A stretch of DNA of 7,837 nt from Candidatus Uhrbacteria bacterium (GTDB taxonomy: Bacteria; Patescibacteriota; Patescibacteriia; 2-12-FULL-60-25): assembly GCA_014728435.1 (NCBI GenBank), contig WJLP01000053.1, positions 1-7,837 on the forward strand, given 5' to 3'. The position numbers and the translations under genes were made by a program. The notes under the pieces are model-generated. The model was not told the DNA's origin. It searched no databases and saw only the letters and a list, made by a program, of their open reading frames with translations. Numbering within the stretch: the first letter of the stretch is position 1; each line of letters opens with the position of its first letter. Below are positions 1 through 5,297 of this stretch, in pieces.

Positions 1-42
1 AAGTGCATATATTTGGTTTGCCATGTTTGTTAGCTTACGACG

Positions 43-73
43 CAAAAATATCTCCAATTTGGAGGTATTTTTG
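43..73 (+). terminator. Probable intrinsic terminator of an upstream gene
   Basis: A near-perfect stem-loop. Bases 43-56 pair with 60-73 around a 3-base loop, with one T-G wobble at 51/65. The inner part is CTCCA/TGGAG, and the outer arms are an A-run on the left and a T-run on the right, the shape of an intrinsic terminator that can work in both directions. It probably ends a gene lying left of the window and insulates the GIY-YIG gene. Confidence 0.6.
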
Positions 74-120
74 TATTATTCACATATTGACAAAAATGCA
101 AAAAGCTTCATGCTATAAAT

Positions 121-387
121 ATGTGGTATTTTTATATTTTACAAAGCCAGAAAAATCAAAACTATTTTTACAAAGGATCAACAAACGATCTCGAGAGAAG
201 ATTGGAAGAGCATAACAAGGGTCTGACTCCTTCTAATAGTAACTTTAGACCTTTTAGAATTGTGTATTTTGAGGCATATCTGGATGAAGAAACAGCAAGA
301 TTGAGAGAACGATCAGTAAAAAGGTCTGGCTCCGTATCCGTACCCTTGCTAAAAAGAATTAGAGAATCATTAAATACACATAAATAA
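121..387 (+). CDS. Stand-alone GIY-YIG nuclease-family protein
   Basis: An 88-residue protein made of one GIY-YIG domain, the small single-domain type (UPF0213/YhbQ-like) common in Patescibacteria. The first motif is the YFYILQS strand at residues 3-9. The second is degenerate, YKG at 17-19 in place of YIG. It is followed by the expected STNDLERRLEEHN helix (20-32), which carries the conserved arginine (R26 or R27), and by the glutamate helix ARLRERSVKRSG (59-70) with E63 as the likely metal ligand. The family cuts DNA; the biological role of the stand-alone members is unclear. ATG at 121 is the only sensible start because the GIY strand begins at residue 3. No clear Shine-Dalgarno site is visible. 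The gene is more A+T-rich than the EVE gene that follows, which hints at a separate origin. The fold is clear, but activity with the altered motif is unproven. Confidence 0.9.
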   Translation: MWYFYILQSQKNQNYFYKGSTNDLERRLEEHNKGLTPSNSNFRPFRIVYFEAYLDEETARLRERSVKRSGSVSVPLLKRIRESLNTHK

Positions 388-398
388 GATAAAAACTG

Positions 399-424
399 GT
401 CACGTCGTTCGCGAACGACGTGAC
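399..424. repeat. Perfect 26-bp palindrome between the GIY-YIG and EVE genes
   Basis: Bases 399-424 equal their own reverse complement, with centre TTCGCGAA. With two G-T wobbles the pairing extends to 395-428. The octamer ACTGGTCA also occurs as a direct repeat at 395-402 and 423-430. No T-run follows on the + strand. On the - strand five T residues follow, but no leftward gene ends here. It could be a binding site for a dimeric protein, a hairpin at the 3' end of the GIY-YIG transcript, or a short interspersed palindrome. The sequence does not decide between these. Confidence 0.75.
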
Positions 425-460
425 TGGTCAAAATCTGTCAGCGTGCTATGCTGTGGATAT

Positions 461-877
461 ATGGCATATTGGCTCGTAAAGACCAATCCGGAAGTTTTTA
501 GCTGGGAGATGCTAAAAGAAAGCGGAAAAACGCGTTGGGACGGCGTTCGCAATTACCAGGCGCGTAATAATCTCCGGGAGATGAAACCCGGGGATTTGGC
601 GTTGATGTTTCATACGGACCCGGAACCGGGCGTGGTTGGCGTGATGAAAATCGTGAGCGAGGCTTATGACGACCCCACCACAAGCGAGGGTAACTGGTCG
701 GTTATTGACGTGGAGCCGCTTGTGGAGATGACCAGGCCCGTGAGCCAGGACGAGATCCGCAATACGCCGGTTTTGAATATCTTACCGATTAAAAGCCAGC
801 CTAAACTTTCGGTAATGCCGGTTAGCGAGGAACAGTGGGAGTTGATATTGAGAATCGGAAAGACGACTTTAAACTAA
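461..877 (+). CDS. EVE domain-containing protein
   Basis: A 138-residue protein that is a single EVE domain, a PUA/ASCH-like fold related to the human protein Thy28. EVE proteins are thought to bind modified bases in DNA or RNA. The signature parts are MAYWLVKTNPEVFSW at the N-terminus, TRWDGVRNYQARNNL (residues 24-38), which lines the ligand pocket in the family, the KPGDLALMFHT strand (42-52), EPGVVGVMKIVSEAYDD (55-71) and the closing PKLSVMPVSEEQWELIL (114-130). The length is normal. I chose ATG 461 because family members begin with this A/S-Y-W-L-V-K strand; a GTG at 443 would add only six unconserved residues. The upstream site is weak (GTGGA). The gene lies 73 bases after the GIY-YIG gene, with the palindrome in between, and ends at a strong terminator. 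Confidence 0.94.
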   Translation: MAYWLVKTNPEVFSWEMLKESGKTRWDGVRNYQARNNLREMKPGDLALMFHTDPEPGVVGVMKIVSEAYDDPTTSEGNWSVIDVEPLVEMTRPVSQDEIRNTPVLNILPIKSQPKLSVMPVSEEQWELILRIGKTTLN

Positions 878-891
878 AAATCAAAGAAATG

Positions 892-919
892 AAAAGATCC
901 GCCGGAGCGGATCTTTTTT
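892..919. terminator. Strong bidirectional intrinsic terminator, probably once the pyk terminator
   Basis: An 11-bp stem (892-902 with 907-917) around the loop CGGA. The core is GATCCGC/GCGGATC, with A residues on the left and six T residues on the right. It ends the EVE transcript going right. Going left it lies directly after the orphan copy of the pyk stop codon (918-920), exactly where a pyk terminator would sit, and now ends the hicA transcript instead. Confidence 0.85.
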
Positions 920-942
920 AAATTTTCACAATTTCGACTGAG
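918..942 (-). repeat. Orphan copy of the 3' end of pyk
   Basis: Read leftward from 941, this segment encodes SVEIVKI and a stop, the same seven residues and stop that end the intact pyk at 1575-1598. Over 25 bases (918-942 against 1575-1599) 21 are identical. The four differences are GTC/GTT, ATT/ATC, ATT/ATC and TAA/TAG, all synonymous. It begins just beyond the hicA stop codon and runs into the terminator. It looks like the remnant of an earlier pyk tail. Confidence 0.8.
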
Positions 943-946
943 GATA

Positions 947-1186
947 CTACTTTCTATTGATCCATTTTTCTTTGGGAATCCCTGACTGTTGAATGATACT
1001 TTTTAATGTTCTTGGCTTAATTGATGCCTTGCCATGAAATGGTACGCAAACTTGGCGAGTCTCTTTGCCGTATTTGCCAAGGTAATATATATGACTACCG
1101 CGTGAATGACTAAGAACAAAGTTATTATCCTTAAGAAACTTCATCACATCCAAAGCCGTCCAGTTATTTACTCCTCTTGGTGACAT
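947..1186 (-). CDS. hicA: HicA-family toxin (mRNA interferase)
   Basis: The toxin half of a type II HicBA pair. HicA proteins are small double-stranded-RNA-binding-fold ribonucleases that cleave mRNA and stop growth until neutralised by HicB. The key motif is SRGSHIYY, with the catalytic histidine in GSH, followed by the second conserved block VPFHGKASIKPRTLKSIIQQSGI that forms the rest of the fold. With the ATG at 1186 the protein has 79 residues, normal for HicA, and starts 4 bases after the hicB stop. A TTG at 1198 would add four residues (MPKS) and overlap hicB by 8 bases; the leading MPK resembles other HicA starts, so that start is possible. Order and spacing imply co-transcription with hicB. 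The gene is A+T-rich compared with pyk. Nothing essential is missing, so the toxin is probably active. Confidence 0.9.
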   Translation of the reverse strand: MSPRGVNNWTALDVMKFLKDNNFVLSHSRGSHIYYLGKYGKETRQVCVPFHGKASIKPRTLKSIIQQSGIPKEKWINRK

Positions 1187-1190
1187 ACTT

Positions 1191-1514
1191 TTAGGCAAAC
1201 TGAAGCGCTTGCGCGATATTCAATGAACCAGAAGAGAATATTTTTTCTTTTTTACTTTTACCGCTCTTTAGCGATTGCCACATTTGTTCGTATTCCGGGT
1301 CAGTTTTTTGATTTAACACATTAGGCCTTAACTTCATTTTTTTGGCTGCTTCAAGATAACCCTTTAGCGCCTCAAACAATAAAAGCATTGCCTCTTCAGG
1401 TGTATCACCAGACTCAACTATATTGAATTCAAAACCGACAGCATACCAGGTTTCACCTTCTTTAAAGACAAGGTAGCGTACAGATCCTTTTTGTAGAGTG
1501 TTTTTATACTTCAT
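1191..1514 (-). CDS. hicB: HicB-family antitoxin
   Basis: The protein has 107 residues. The N-terminal half is the partly degraded RNase H-like HicB fold: strands KGSVRYLVFKEGETWYAVGFEF, then NIVESGDTPEEAMLLLFEALKGYLEAA (residues 31-57), the typical helix after the G-D-T-x-E-E-A turn. The C-terminal part (58-107) is charged and would hold the DNA-binding or toxin-binding region. I cannot assign it to a helix-turn-helix or ribbon-helix-helix type by eye. It precedes hicA, the antitoxin-first order, which is common in HicBA pairs. HicB normally binds HicA and, with it, represses its own promoter; a suitable inverted repeat overlaps the predicted -10 box just upstream. The start at 1514 is an ATG without a Shine-Dalgarno site. 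The family call rests on the N-terminal half and the hicA neighbour. Confidence 0.85.
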   Translation of the reverse strand: MKYKNTLQKGSVRYLVFKEGETWYAVGFEFNIVESGDTPEEAMLLLFEALKGYLEAAKKMKLRPNVLNQKTDPEYEQMWQSLKSGKSKKEKIFSSGSLNIAQALQFA

Positions 1515-1520
1515 ACATCA

Positions 1521-1539
1521 TTTCAGATCTTAACTGAAA
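1521..1539. promoter_or_regulatory. Candidate HicB operator
   Basis: An inverted repeat TTTCAG-N7-CTGAAA whose centre contains the predicted -10 box of hicBA. Placement over the core promoter fits autorepression by a HicB dimer or HicAB complex. This is inferred from position and symmetry only. Confidence 0.4.
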
Positions 1540-1554
1540 ATAAATATTTATCAA
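1527..1554 (-). promoter_or_regulatory. Candidate hicBA promoter
   Basis: On the - strand, TTGATA (1549-1554) is the -35 box and TAAGAT (1527-1532) the -10 box, with a 16-base spacer. Transcription would begin only a few bases before the hicB ATG at 1514, giving a nearly leaderless mRNA, which fits the lack of a ribosome binding site. The pair would then carry its own promoter inside the inserted segment. Confidence 0.4.
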
Positions 1555-1574
1555 GATGCCTTATTAAAAATTGG

Positions 1575-3014
1575 CTAGATTTTCACGATTTCAACTGAGT
1601 TGATATTGCCGGGGACACCAACCGGAGTGCCGGTGATTAGTATGATATGGTTTCCGGTTTTGACGTATTTGTTGTCTTTAATGTAAGAAATTGCGTTTGC
1701 GACCAAAGAGTCGGCATCTTTGTATTTGGGTAAGGTGAAAGCTGTAACGCCCCAAGACATGGCCAACTGGCGGCGTACGCGCTCATCGTGCGTGGCGACC
1801 AGGATTGGGAGTTCCGCGCGGTAGCGGCTTACGATACGCGCGGCATTGCCTGTCATGGAGGTAGCCAAAATGAGCTTCGCGGAAGTTGACTTGGCAAGAA
1901 TCGCGCCCACATTGGTAACGGCTTCTTCGTCGCTTTTAAAACGTTTGATTTCTGATAGATCCGCGTCGTCAAATTTGGAGCTTTCGGTTTTTTGGGCAAT
2001 GCGCGCCATGGTTTTGACCGCATCAACCGGGTATTTACCAACCGCGGTTTCACCGGAGAGCATGATGGCATCAGTGTGATCGATGATGGCATTTGCCACG
2101 TCCGAAACTTCGGCGCGCGTGGGCCGCGGATTGCGGATCATGGAATCGAGCATTTGTGTGGCAACCACCACGGGCTTGGCGGCGCGGCGGGCTTTTTCGA
2201 TTAATGATTTTTGGATGAGCGGAACTTCTTCGGCCGGAATTTCTATGCCCAAATCCCCTCTTGCGACCATAATCGCGTCTACCTCTTGAAGTATGTTTTC
2301 TATATCATCCACGGCTTCGCGTTTTTCGATTTTAGCGATAATGCGGATGGGGTTTGGGGATTTTTTCTTATGCTTTTTTTCGTACTTGGTAATAAGCTTG
2401 CGCAAATCTTGGACCTCGGAGGCGGAGCGAACGAAGGACAGAGCCATCCAATCAACCTCGTTGATAACTCCGAATTCCGCGTCTTTTTTATCTTTGGGAG
2501 GCAAAGCTGAAGCGCTTACTTTTGTATCGGGCAAATTTATGCCTTTATGCGACTTTAGCAGGCCGCCCGTGCCGACTAGACAGTGGATATCCCGGCCGCT
2601 GACTTTGACGACTTTCATGTCCAGTAGGCCGTCGTCCATGAGTATTTTTTGGCCGGCTTTGGCGTCTTTATGCAAATTTTTGTAAGTAACCGGTATCTTG
2701 TTTTTTGCGGATTTGGCTGATGTTGTGAGGACGACCTTTTCACCGGCTTTGAGTTCTATGCCATCGCCGGGCAAATCACCGGTGCGGATTTTTGGGCCTT
2801 GGAGATCTTGCAAGACCGCGACAGGCAAACTTTTTTTCTTGGCAGTTGACCTGACGCGCGTGAGAATTTTTTTATGATCGGCGTGCGTGCCATGGGAAAA
2901 ATTTAAGCGGGCCACGTTCATGCCCGCATCCATAAGTTTGGCTAGAGTGCTTGGGCCGGATGTAGCCGGGCCGATGGTGCAGACGATTTTGGTGCGTTTT
3001 TTGGGCATGGGCAT
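1575..3014 (-). CDS. pyk: Pyruvate kinase
   Basis: A cytosolic enzyme that transfers phosphate from phosphoenolpyruvate to ADP, giving pyruvate and ATP, the last step of glycolysis. The 479 residues cover the full family length without an extra C-terminal PEP-utiliser domain. In order: KIVCTIGPATSG (9-20) and ARLNFSHG (35-42) of the barrel; the mobile B domain (about 80-180); IRIIAKIEKREAV (223-235) with catalytic K228 and metal ligand E230; MVARGDLGIEIP (249-260) with metal ligand D254; ATQMLDSMIRNPRPTRAEVSDVANAI (285-310); and IMLSGETAVGKYPVDAV (317-333). The C-terminal allosteric domain covers about 360-477. The monovalent-cation loop reads DLQGPKIRTG (70-79), with lysine at 75 where potassium-dependent enzymes have glutamate. 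The start at 3014 has a second ATG two codons later and no Shine-Dalgarno site. The last eight codons are duplicated beyond hicA, and no terminator follows the present stop. Confidence 0.98.
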   Translation of the reverse strand: MPMPKKRTKIVCTIGPATSGPSTLAKLMDAGMNVARLNFSHGTHADHKKILTRVRSTAKKKSLPVAVLQDLQGPKIRTGDLPGDGIELKAGEKVVLTTSAKSAKNKIPVTYKNLHKDAKAGQKILMDDGLLDMKVVKVSGRDIHCLVGTGGLLKSHKGINLPDTKVSASALPPKDKKDAEFGVINEVDWMALSFVRSASEVQDLRKLITKYEKKHKKKSPNPIRIIAKIEKREAVDDIENILQEVDAIMVARGDLGIEIPAEEVPLIQKSLIEKARRAAKPVVVATQMLDSMIRNPRPTRAEVSDVANAIIDHTDAIMLSGETAVGKYPVDAVKTMARIAQKTESSKFDDADLSEIKRFKSDEEAVTNVGAILAKSTSAKLILATSMTGNAARIVSRYRAELPILVATHDERVRRQLAMSWGVTAFTLPKYKDADSLVANAISYIKDNKYVKTGNHIILITGTPVGVPGNINSVEIVKI

Positions 3015-3023
3015 AATGGGTAT

Positions 3024-3051
3024 ATTTTAGCATGTAACACGTAGCTTGCAA
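3024..3051 (-). promoter_or_regulatory. Candidate pyk promoter giving a leaderless mRNA
   Basis: On the - strand an extended -10 box, TGC-TAAAAT (3024-3032), lies 16 bases after TTGCAA (3046-3051). Initiation about seven bases past the -10 box falls two or three bases from the ATG at 3014. No ribosome binding site is present, which fits leaderless translation. The -35 box and spacer lie inside a degenerate 7-mer repeat array. Confidence 0.5.
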
Positions 3052-3058
3052 CATGCCA
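3031..3058. repeat. Degenerate 7-mer tandem array next to repeat copy A
   Basis: Four 7-base units read CATGTAA, CACGTAG, CTTGCAA, CATGCCA; each later unit differs from the first at two or so positions. The array abuts the 58-nt repeat copy A on its left and overlaps the pyk promoter. Confidence 0.5.
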
Positions 3059-3114
3059 CCGCCTTTGGCGGGGTCCCGCATATCTTAGCTTGTATAAATA
3101 TAGGTGCGTGATAA
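3057..3114 (+). repeat. 58-nt palindromic interspersed repeat, copy A
   Basis: Bases 3057-3084 match 6239-6212 on the opposite strand at 25 of 28 positions. After a diverged 18-base stretch the two copies again share G-N-TGCG-N-GATAA at identical spacing. The left part is a hairpin CCGCC-TTT-GGCGG (3059-3071). The right part can form a long-range stem between TCCCGCA (3074-3080) and TGCGTGA (3105-3111), with one mismatch in this copy. It lies in the ATPase-pyk gap, antisense to both genes. Confidence 0.7.
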
Positions 3115-3206
3115 CAAAAACGAGCAGAATATCCGCTCATTTCCTCCGTGGCCGGCTCCATAAATCCGGCTGCATTAGCCGTACATAGTATATGGCATAG
3201 CGCACC
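3103..3206. other. Possible structured RNA element in the ATPase-pyk gap
   Basis: GGTGCG (3103-3108) is complementary to CGCACC (3201-3206). The 92 bases between them hold three further hairpins: GAGC/GCTC (3122-3138), GCCGG/CCGGC (3151-3170) and an imperfect one around 3178-3196. The overall shape is a closed multi-branch fold. It matches no riboswitch, tRNA, tmRNA or RNase P signature that I recognise. No gene of credible length lies here. It could be a 3' untranslated structure of the ATPase mRNA or part of a repeat-derived spacer. Confidence 0.3.
3116..3138 (-). terminator. Weak intrinsic terminator downstream of the ATPase gene
   Basis: On the - strand, GAGC (3138-3135) pairs with GCTC (3125-3122), with two further pairs inside after one mismatch, followed by G and five T residues (3120-3116). 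It lies about 105 bases after the ATPase stop codon and is the only terminator-like structure in that gap. The stem is short, so confidence is low. Confidence 0.35.
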
Positions 3207-3243
3207 AGAGTTCCAGAGCGCCAAAGGCCAAAGATCCAAAGAT
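3205..3243. repeat. Degenerate 8-mer tandem array after the ATPase stop codon
   Basis: On the + strand five units read CCAGAGTT, CCAGAGCG, CCAAAGG, CCAAAGAT, CCAAAGAT (the third is one base short). The array begins two bases beyond the stop codon of the ATPase gene and touches the CGCACC arm of the structured region. Confidence 0.6.
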
Positions 3244-3244
3244 A

Positions 3245-4726
3245 TTAAGGGAAAATAACCAGGGGGCGGAAGCCAATGCCGCCGTCCGGATAGTCATCCC
3301 AACCCACATACGAAGCGCCGCCGTACCCCGAATAGCCAGAAATCAAGCGAACGCCGGACTCATAACACTCTTCGTTCCATTCATAAGTATCTGTGTCATG
3401 GTATCCTTTGCCTTGGCCCATGACATTGGCTTCGATGGCACGGGGAAGGCGGACTATTGCACCCGGAGGGAGATTAAGCATTTTGGCCATTGCCTGCCAA
3501 AACTCGGGTTTAGCGAAAACTTGGGGATGGATGTTATTGCGTAAACCACTCTTAGCTTCAGTGTTTAGGATGCCTGTTCTTGCCAGTTCTTCTAAAGTTG
3601 CCCGCATAATGGAATCGTTCTCGTATTGCTGGTTGCCATCATCATAGTTTGGTTTGGGTCTTGTATCGCGGAGGAGCCAAGTGCCCGGGAGTTCGTTTGG
3701 AGCCAGATCTTGCAAATTAGGATTAGACTTGTTTTTGGGTAGGTTTTGGATTTGAGCCAGAACATCGTAGAACTCTATGCCGGAGCTTCCACCGGGAGTA
3801 TGGCGCTTGCCGGGTTTATGTTGCCAGCCCGGGTATTCCGCGTCTTCTTGCATGATAAGTTTGGGCCAATATTCCAGTTTATAGCCCATTTCATACCAAT
3901 ATTCCAATTGCTCTTTGGTTATGCCTTCGGGCAAAGGAGGGACTTCGATATCACGGCCAAAGAAGGCTTTGAGGCGGGAGGATTCTTGTTCCATGAGGCG
4001 CGAGAGCTCGGGGGCGAGGTCGGCTTCTGCACCACCCAATAGCTCAGTGTGCCCTTCAGGCAAATGCAAATCATCCAATTCCCTCATCAAATCCGCTAGC
4101 TCGGTTTCTTCACCACCTTCTTCCCCACCGGGTAAAGGCGGTTCATCGGGATTTTCCGGCTCGGGTACATTCCGCGGTATGGGCTCCTCGATCTTTATTA
4201 AAGTGAATGCCACATCTTCCAACTTTTTGCGATCTTTGGCTGATTTAAGTTTATTAAGCATTGTATAGCTTATGGCCTCCTTAATAACCCGGCTCATTCT
4301 GCCAGTTTCATGAAATGCCAGCAAATACTCTTTAAACCGACCATCATCGCGTTGATCAAAATCAAAAACTTGCTTTTGATCTTTGCCGATTTCACCCGCT
4401 AAAAGCATTTCCCGCGCTTTTTCGGCAAACTCCGAATATTTGGCGCACAAATCCGAAACCCACTCAGCACCATACAGCTCAACCAATTCATCTGACTTAA
4501 CAGATTCCGGTTTAACCGCTCTTAGCTCCTCCAAAGCAACGGCTTTTTGCGGAACACCAAACTGCGCCGCCAAACGAGCTGCGCGTATTTCTTTTGGCAA
4601 TTCGCCCGCATTTTGATAATTCCAGCGCGATATCCATTCGGCGGAAAGAGGAATGCGCCCTTTGTATCTTCCTCCCGGGGGGTTGACTGTGGCAAAAAGA
4701 CGAAAGTCGGGATGCCTTTCTACCAC
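3245..4726 (-). CDS. C-terminal piece: ATPase sensor region, linker and DGR-target-like C-type lectin domain
   Basis: An open frame of 493 codons opening with GTG. It is the continuation of the ATPase, not an independent gene, because it begins in mid-domain just before sensor 1 (FRLFATVNPP) and the RIPLSAEWISRW segment that closes the AAA module. After a charged helical stretch and the acidic linker (180-207 of this piece) comes a domain with GTWLLRDTRPKPNYDDGNQ (348-366), VRLPRAIEANVMG (425-437), DTYEWNEECYESG (446-458) and the end IGFRPLVIFP. By my recollection of the family, this succession is typical of C-type-lectin-fold variable proteins of diversity-generating retroelements in Patescibacteria. 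It lacks a usable Shine-Dalgarno site at the GTG, further evidence that it is not translated on its own. Confidence 0.75.
   Translation of the reverse strand: MVERHPDFRLFATVNPPGGRYKGRIPLSAEWISRWNYQNAGELPKEIRAARLAAQFGVPQKAVALEELRAVKPESVKSDELVELYGAEWVSDLCAKYSEFAEKAREMLLAGEIGKDQKQVFDFDQRDDGRFKEYLLAFHETGRMSRVIKEAISYTMLNKLKSAKDRKKLEDVAFTLIKIEEPIPRNVPEPENPDEPPLPGGEEGGEETELADLMRELDDLHLPEGHTELLGGAEADLAPELSRLMEQESSRLKAFFGRDIEVPPLPEGITKEQLEYWYEMGYKLEYWPKLIMQEDAEYPGWQHKPGKRHTPGGSSGIEFYDVLAQIQNLPKNKSNPNLQDLAPNELPGTWLLRDTRPKPNYDDGNQQYENDSIMRATLEELARTGILNTEAKSGLRNNIHPQVFAKPEFWQAMAKMLNLPPGAIVRLPRAIEANVMGQGKGYHDTDTYEWNEECYESGVRLISGYSGYGGASYVGWDDYPDGGIGFRPLVIFP
3263..3340 (-). other. Putative DGR variable region
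   Basis: This encodes residues 713-738 of the restored protein, a Gly/Tyr/Asp/Ser-rich stretch closing with IGFRP. Codons alternate between fixed ones (TCG, GGG, GTG, TGG, CCG) and ones ending in a pyrimidine (TAT, TAC, GGC, GGT, GAT, GAC). Adenine-directed mutagenesis of AAY codons would give this result. No A-rich template copy or second copy of the invariant GGCTTCCGCCCC end is visible elsewhere in the window. Confidence 0.55.
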
Positions 4727-5297
4727 TTTTTAAACCATCCTCTGACAAAACCAGCTGACCGCCACGCTCGAGAAGTGCGTTTAAGCGAACTAGAATTTGC
4801 GGTTCACAGGTGTTAACTTCATCCAAAACCGACCAAGCTCCGTTTTTCATTTGTTTGGGGATATCGCCATCTTGCCATGCCCAGTCGCCTTCGGGGACTT
4901 CGATGCCTTCCAAACGGCAAACCTCTTCCATTTCCCAGCGTTCAAAACCTTCGTATACATTCTTAGACGCGCCTTTGGATTTTGCCTCTGACTGTGCTTC
5001 GGAAGTTGCGGTAACTTTTTTAGATTCAATAAGCGAGCGTGCTTCGTCACTTTTACATTTGTTTGGATTATCAAGCAGAGCTGTTACGCGCTTGCGCAAA
5101 CCCTCTGTGCGCGGTACCCATTTGCCGATTAAATCCGTTGTATCAGTTTGACCATTTAACGACATGCGATAGACTTCACGTCCTGCCAGATGTGCCAGAT
5201 ATTCAATGGTATAAGATTTCCCGACTGCGGCCTCGCCCTCGAGCAGCAACGGCTGGTCCAGAGCTGCTGACTTGGCAATTTTTTGCAAAAGCCCCAT
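4512..5297 (-). CDS. N-terminal piece: AAA_5 ATPase domain with Walker A and B
   Basis: A frame of 261 codons beginning MGLLQKIAKSAALDQ. The ATG is internal to the true gene. Walker A is LLLEGEAAVGKS (77-88 of the restored protein), which binds ATP phosphates. It is followed by VYRMSLNGQTDTTDLIGKWVP (102-122), the post-Walker A block typical of MoxR and midasin-like AAA_5 modules. An insertion of about 80 residues, partly charged, precedes Walker B, WSVLDEVNTCEPQILVRLNALLERGG (215-240), where D219 and E220 bind magnesium and activate water. Homology stops at LVLSEDGLK; the last 70 or so residues of this frame are out-of-frame filler after the second break. The 5' part of the gene (5476 to about 5303, MLEIPKFDAP onward) lies in the other frame and supplies the N-terminal extension. 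Confidence 0.75.
   Translation of the reverse strand: MGLLQKIAKSAALDQPLLLEGEAAVGKSYTIEYLAHLAGREVYRMSLNGQTDTTDLIGKWVPRTEGLRKRVTALLDNPNKCKSDEARSLIESKKVTATSEAQSEAKSKGASKNVYEGFERWEMEEVCRLEGIEVPEGDWAWQDGDIPKQMKNGAWSVLDEVNTCEPQILVRLNALLERGGQLVLSEDGLKSGRKASRLSSFCHSQPPGRKIQRAHSSFRRMDIALELSKCGRIAKRNTRSSFGGAVWCSAKSRCFGGAKSG

Noticed and set aside
87..119. TTGACA (87-92) and TATAAA (114-119) as a promoter for the GIY-YIG gene
   Set aside because: The spacer would be 21 bases, too long, and transcription would start beyond the ATG at 121.
871..895. Likeness between the sequence after the EVE gene and the nrdR 3' end (both hold TTCATTTCTTT), as a second tail duplication
   Set aside because: It is a short, low-complexity A/T run without a preserved reading frame, unlike the pyk tail copy.
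1846..2685. Several rightward frames within pyk, and similar ones within ftsZ and the ATPase gene
   Set aside because: They are antisense shadows of strongly conserved coding sequence and show no ribosome sites or family motifs.
3027..3239. 70-codon leftward frame in the ATPase-pyk gap
   Set aside because: Its sequence is the translation of the tandem arrays and the 58-nt palindrome; no protein family is evident.
3015..3244. DGR template repeat or reverse transcriptase next to the variable region
   Set aside because: No A-rich copy of the variable region and no second GGCTTCCGCCCC are found here or elsewhere in the window, and no frame is long enough for a reverse transcriptase.
4720..4735. 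Programmed ribosomal frameshift at the T-TTA-AAA heptamer on the - strand
   Set aside because: A -1 shift here meets a stop within three codons. The continuation needs the opposite shift, and the other break has no slippery site.
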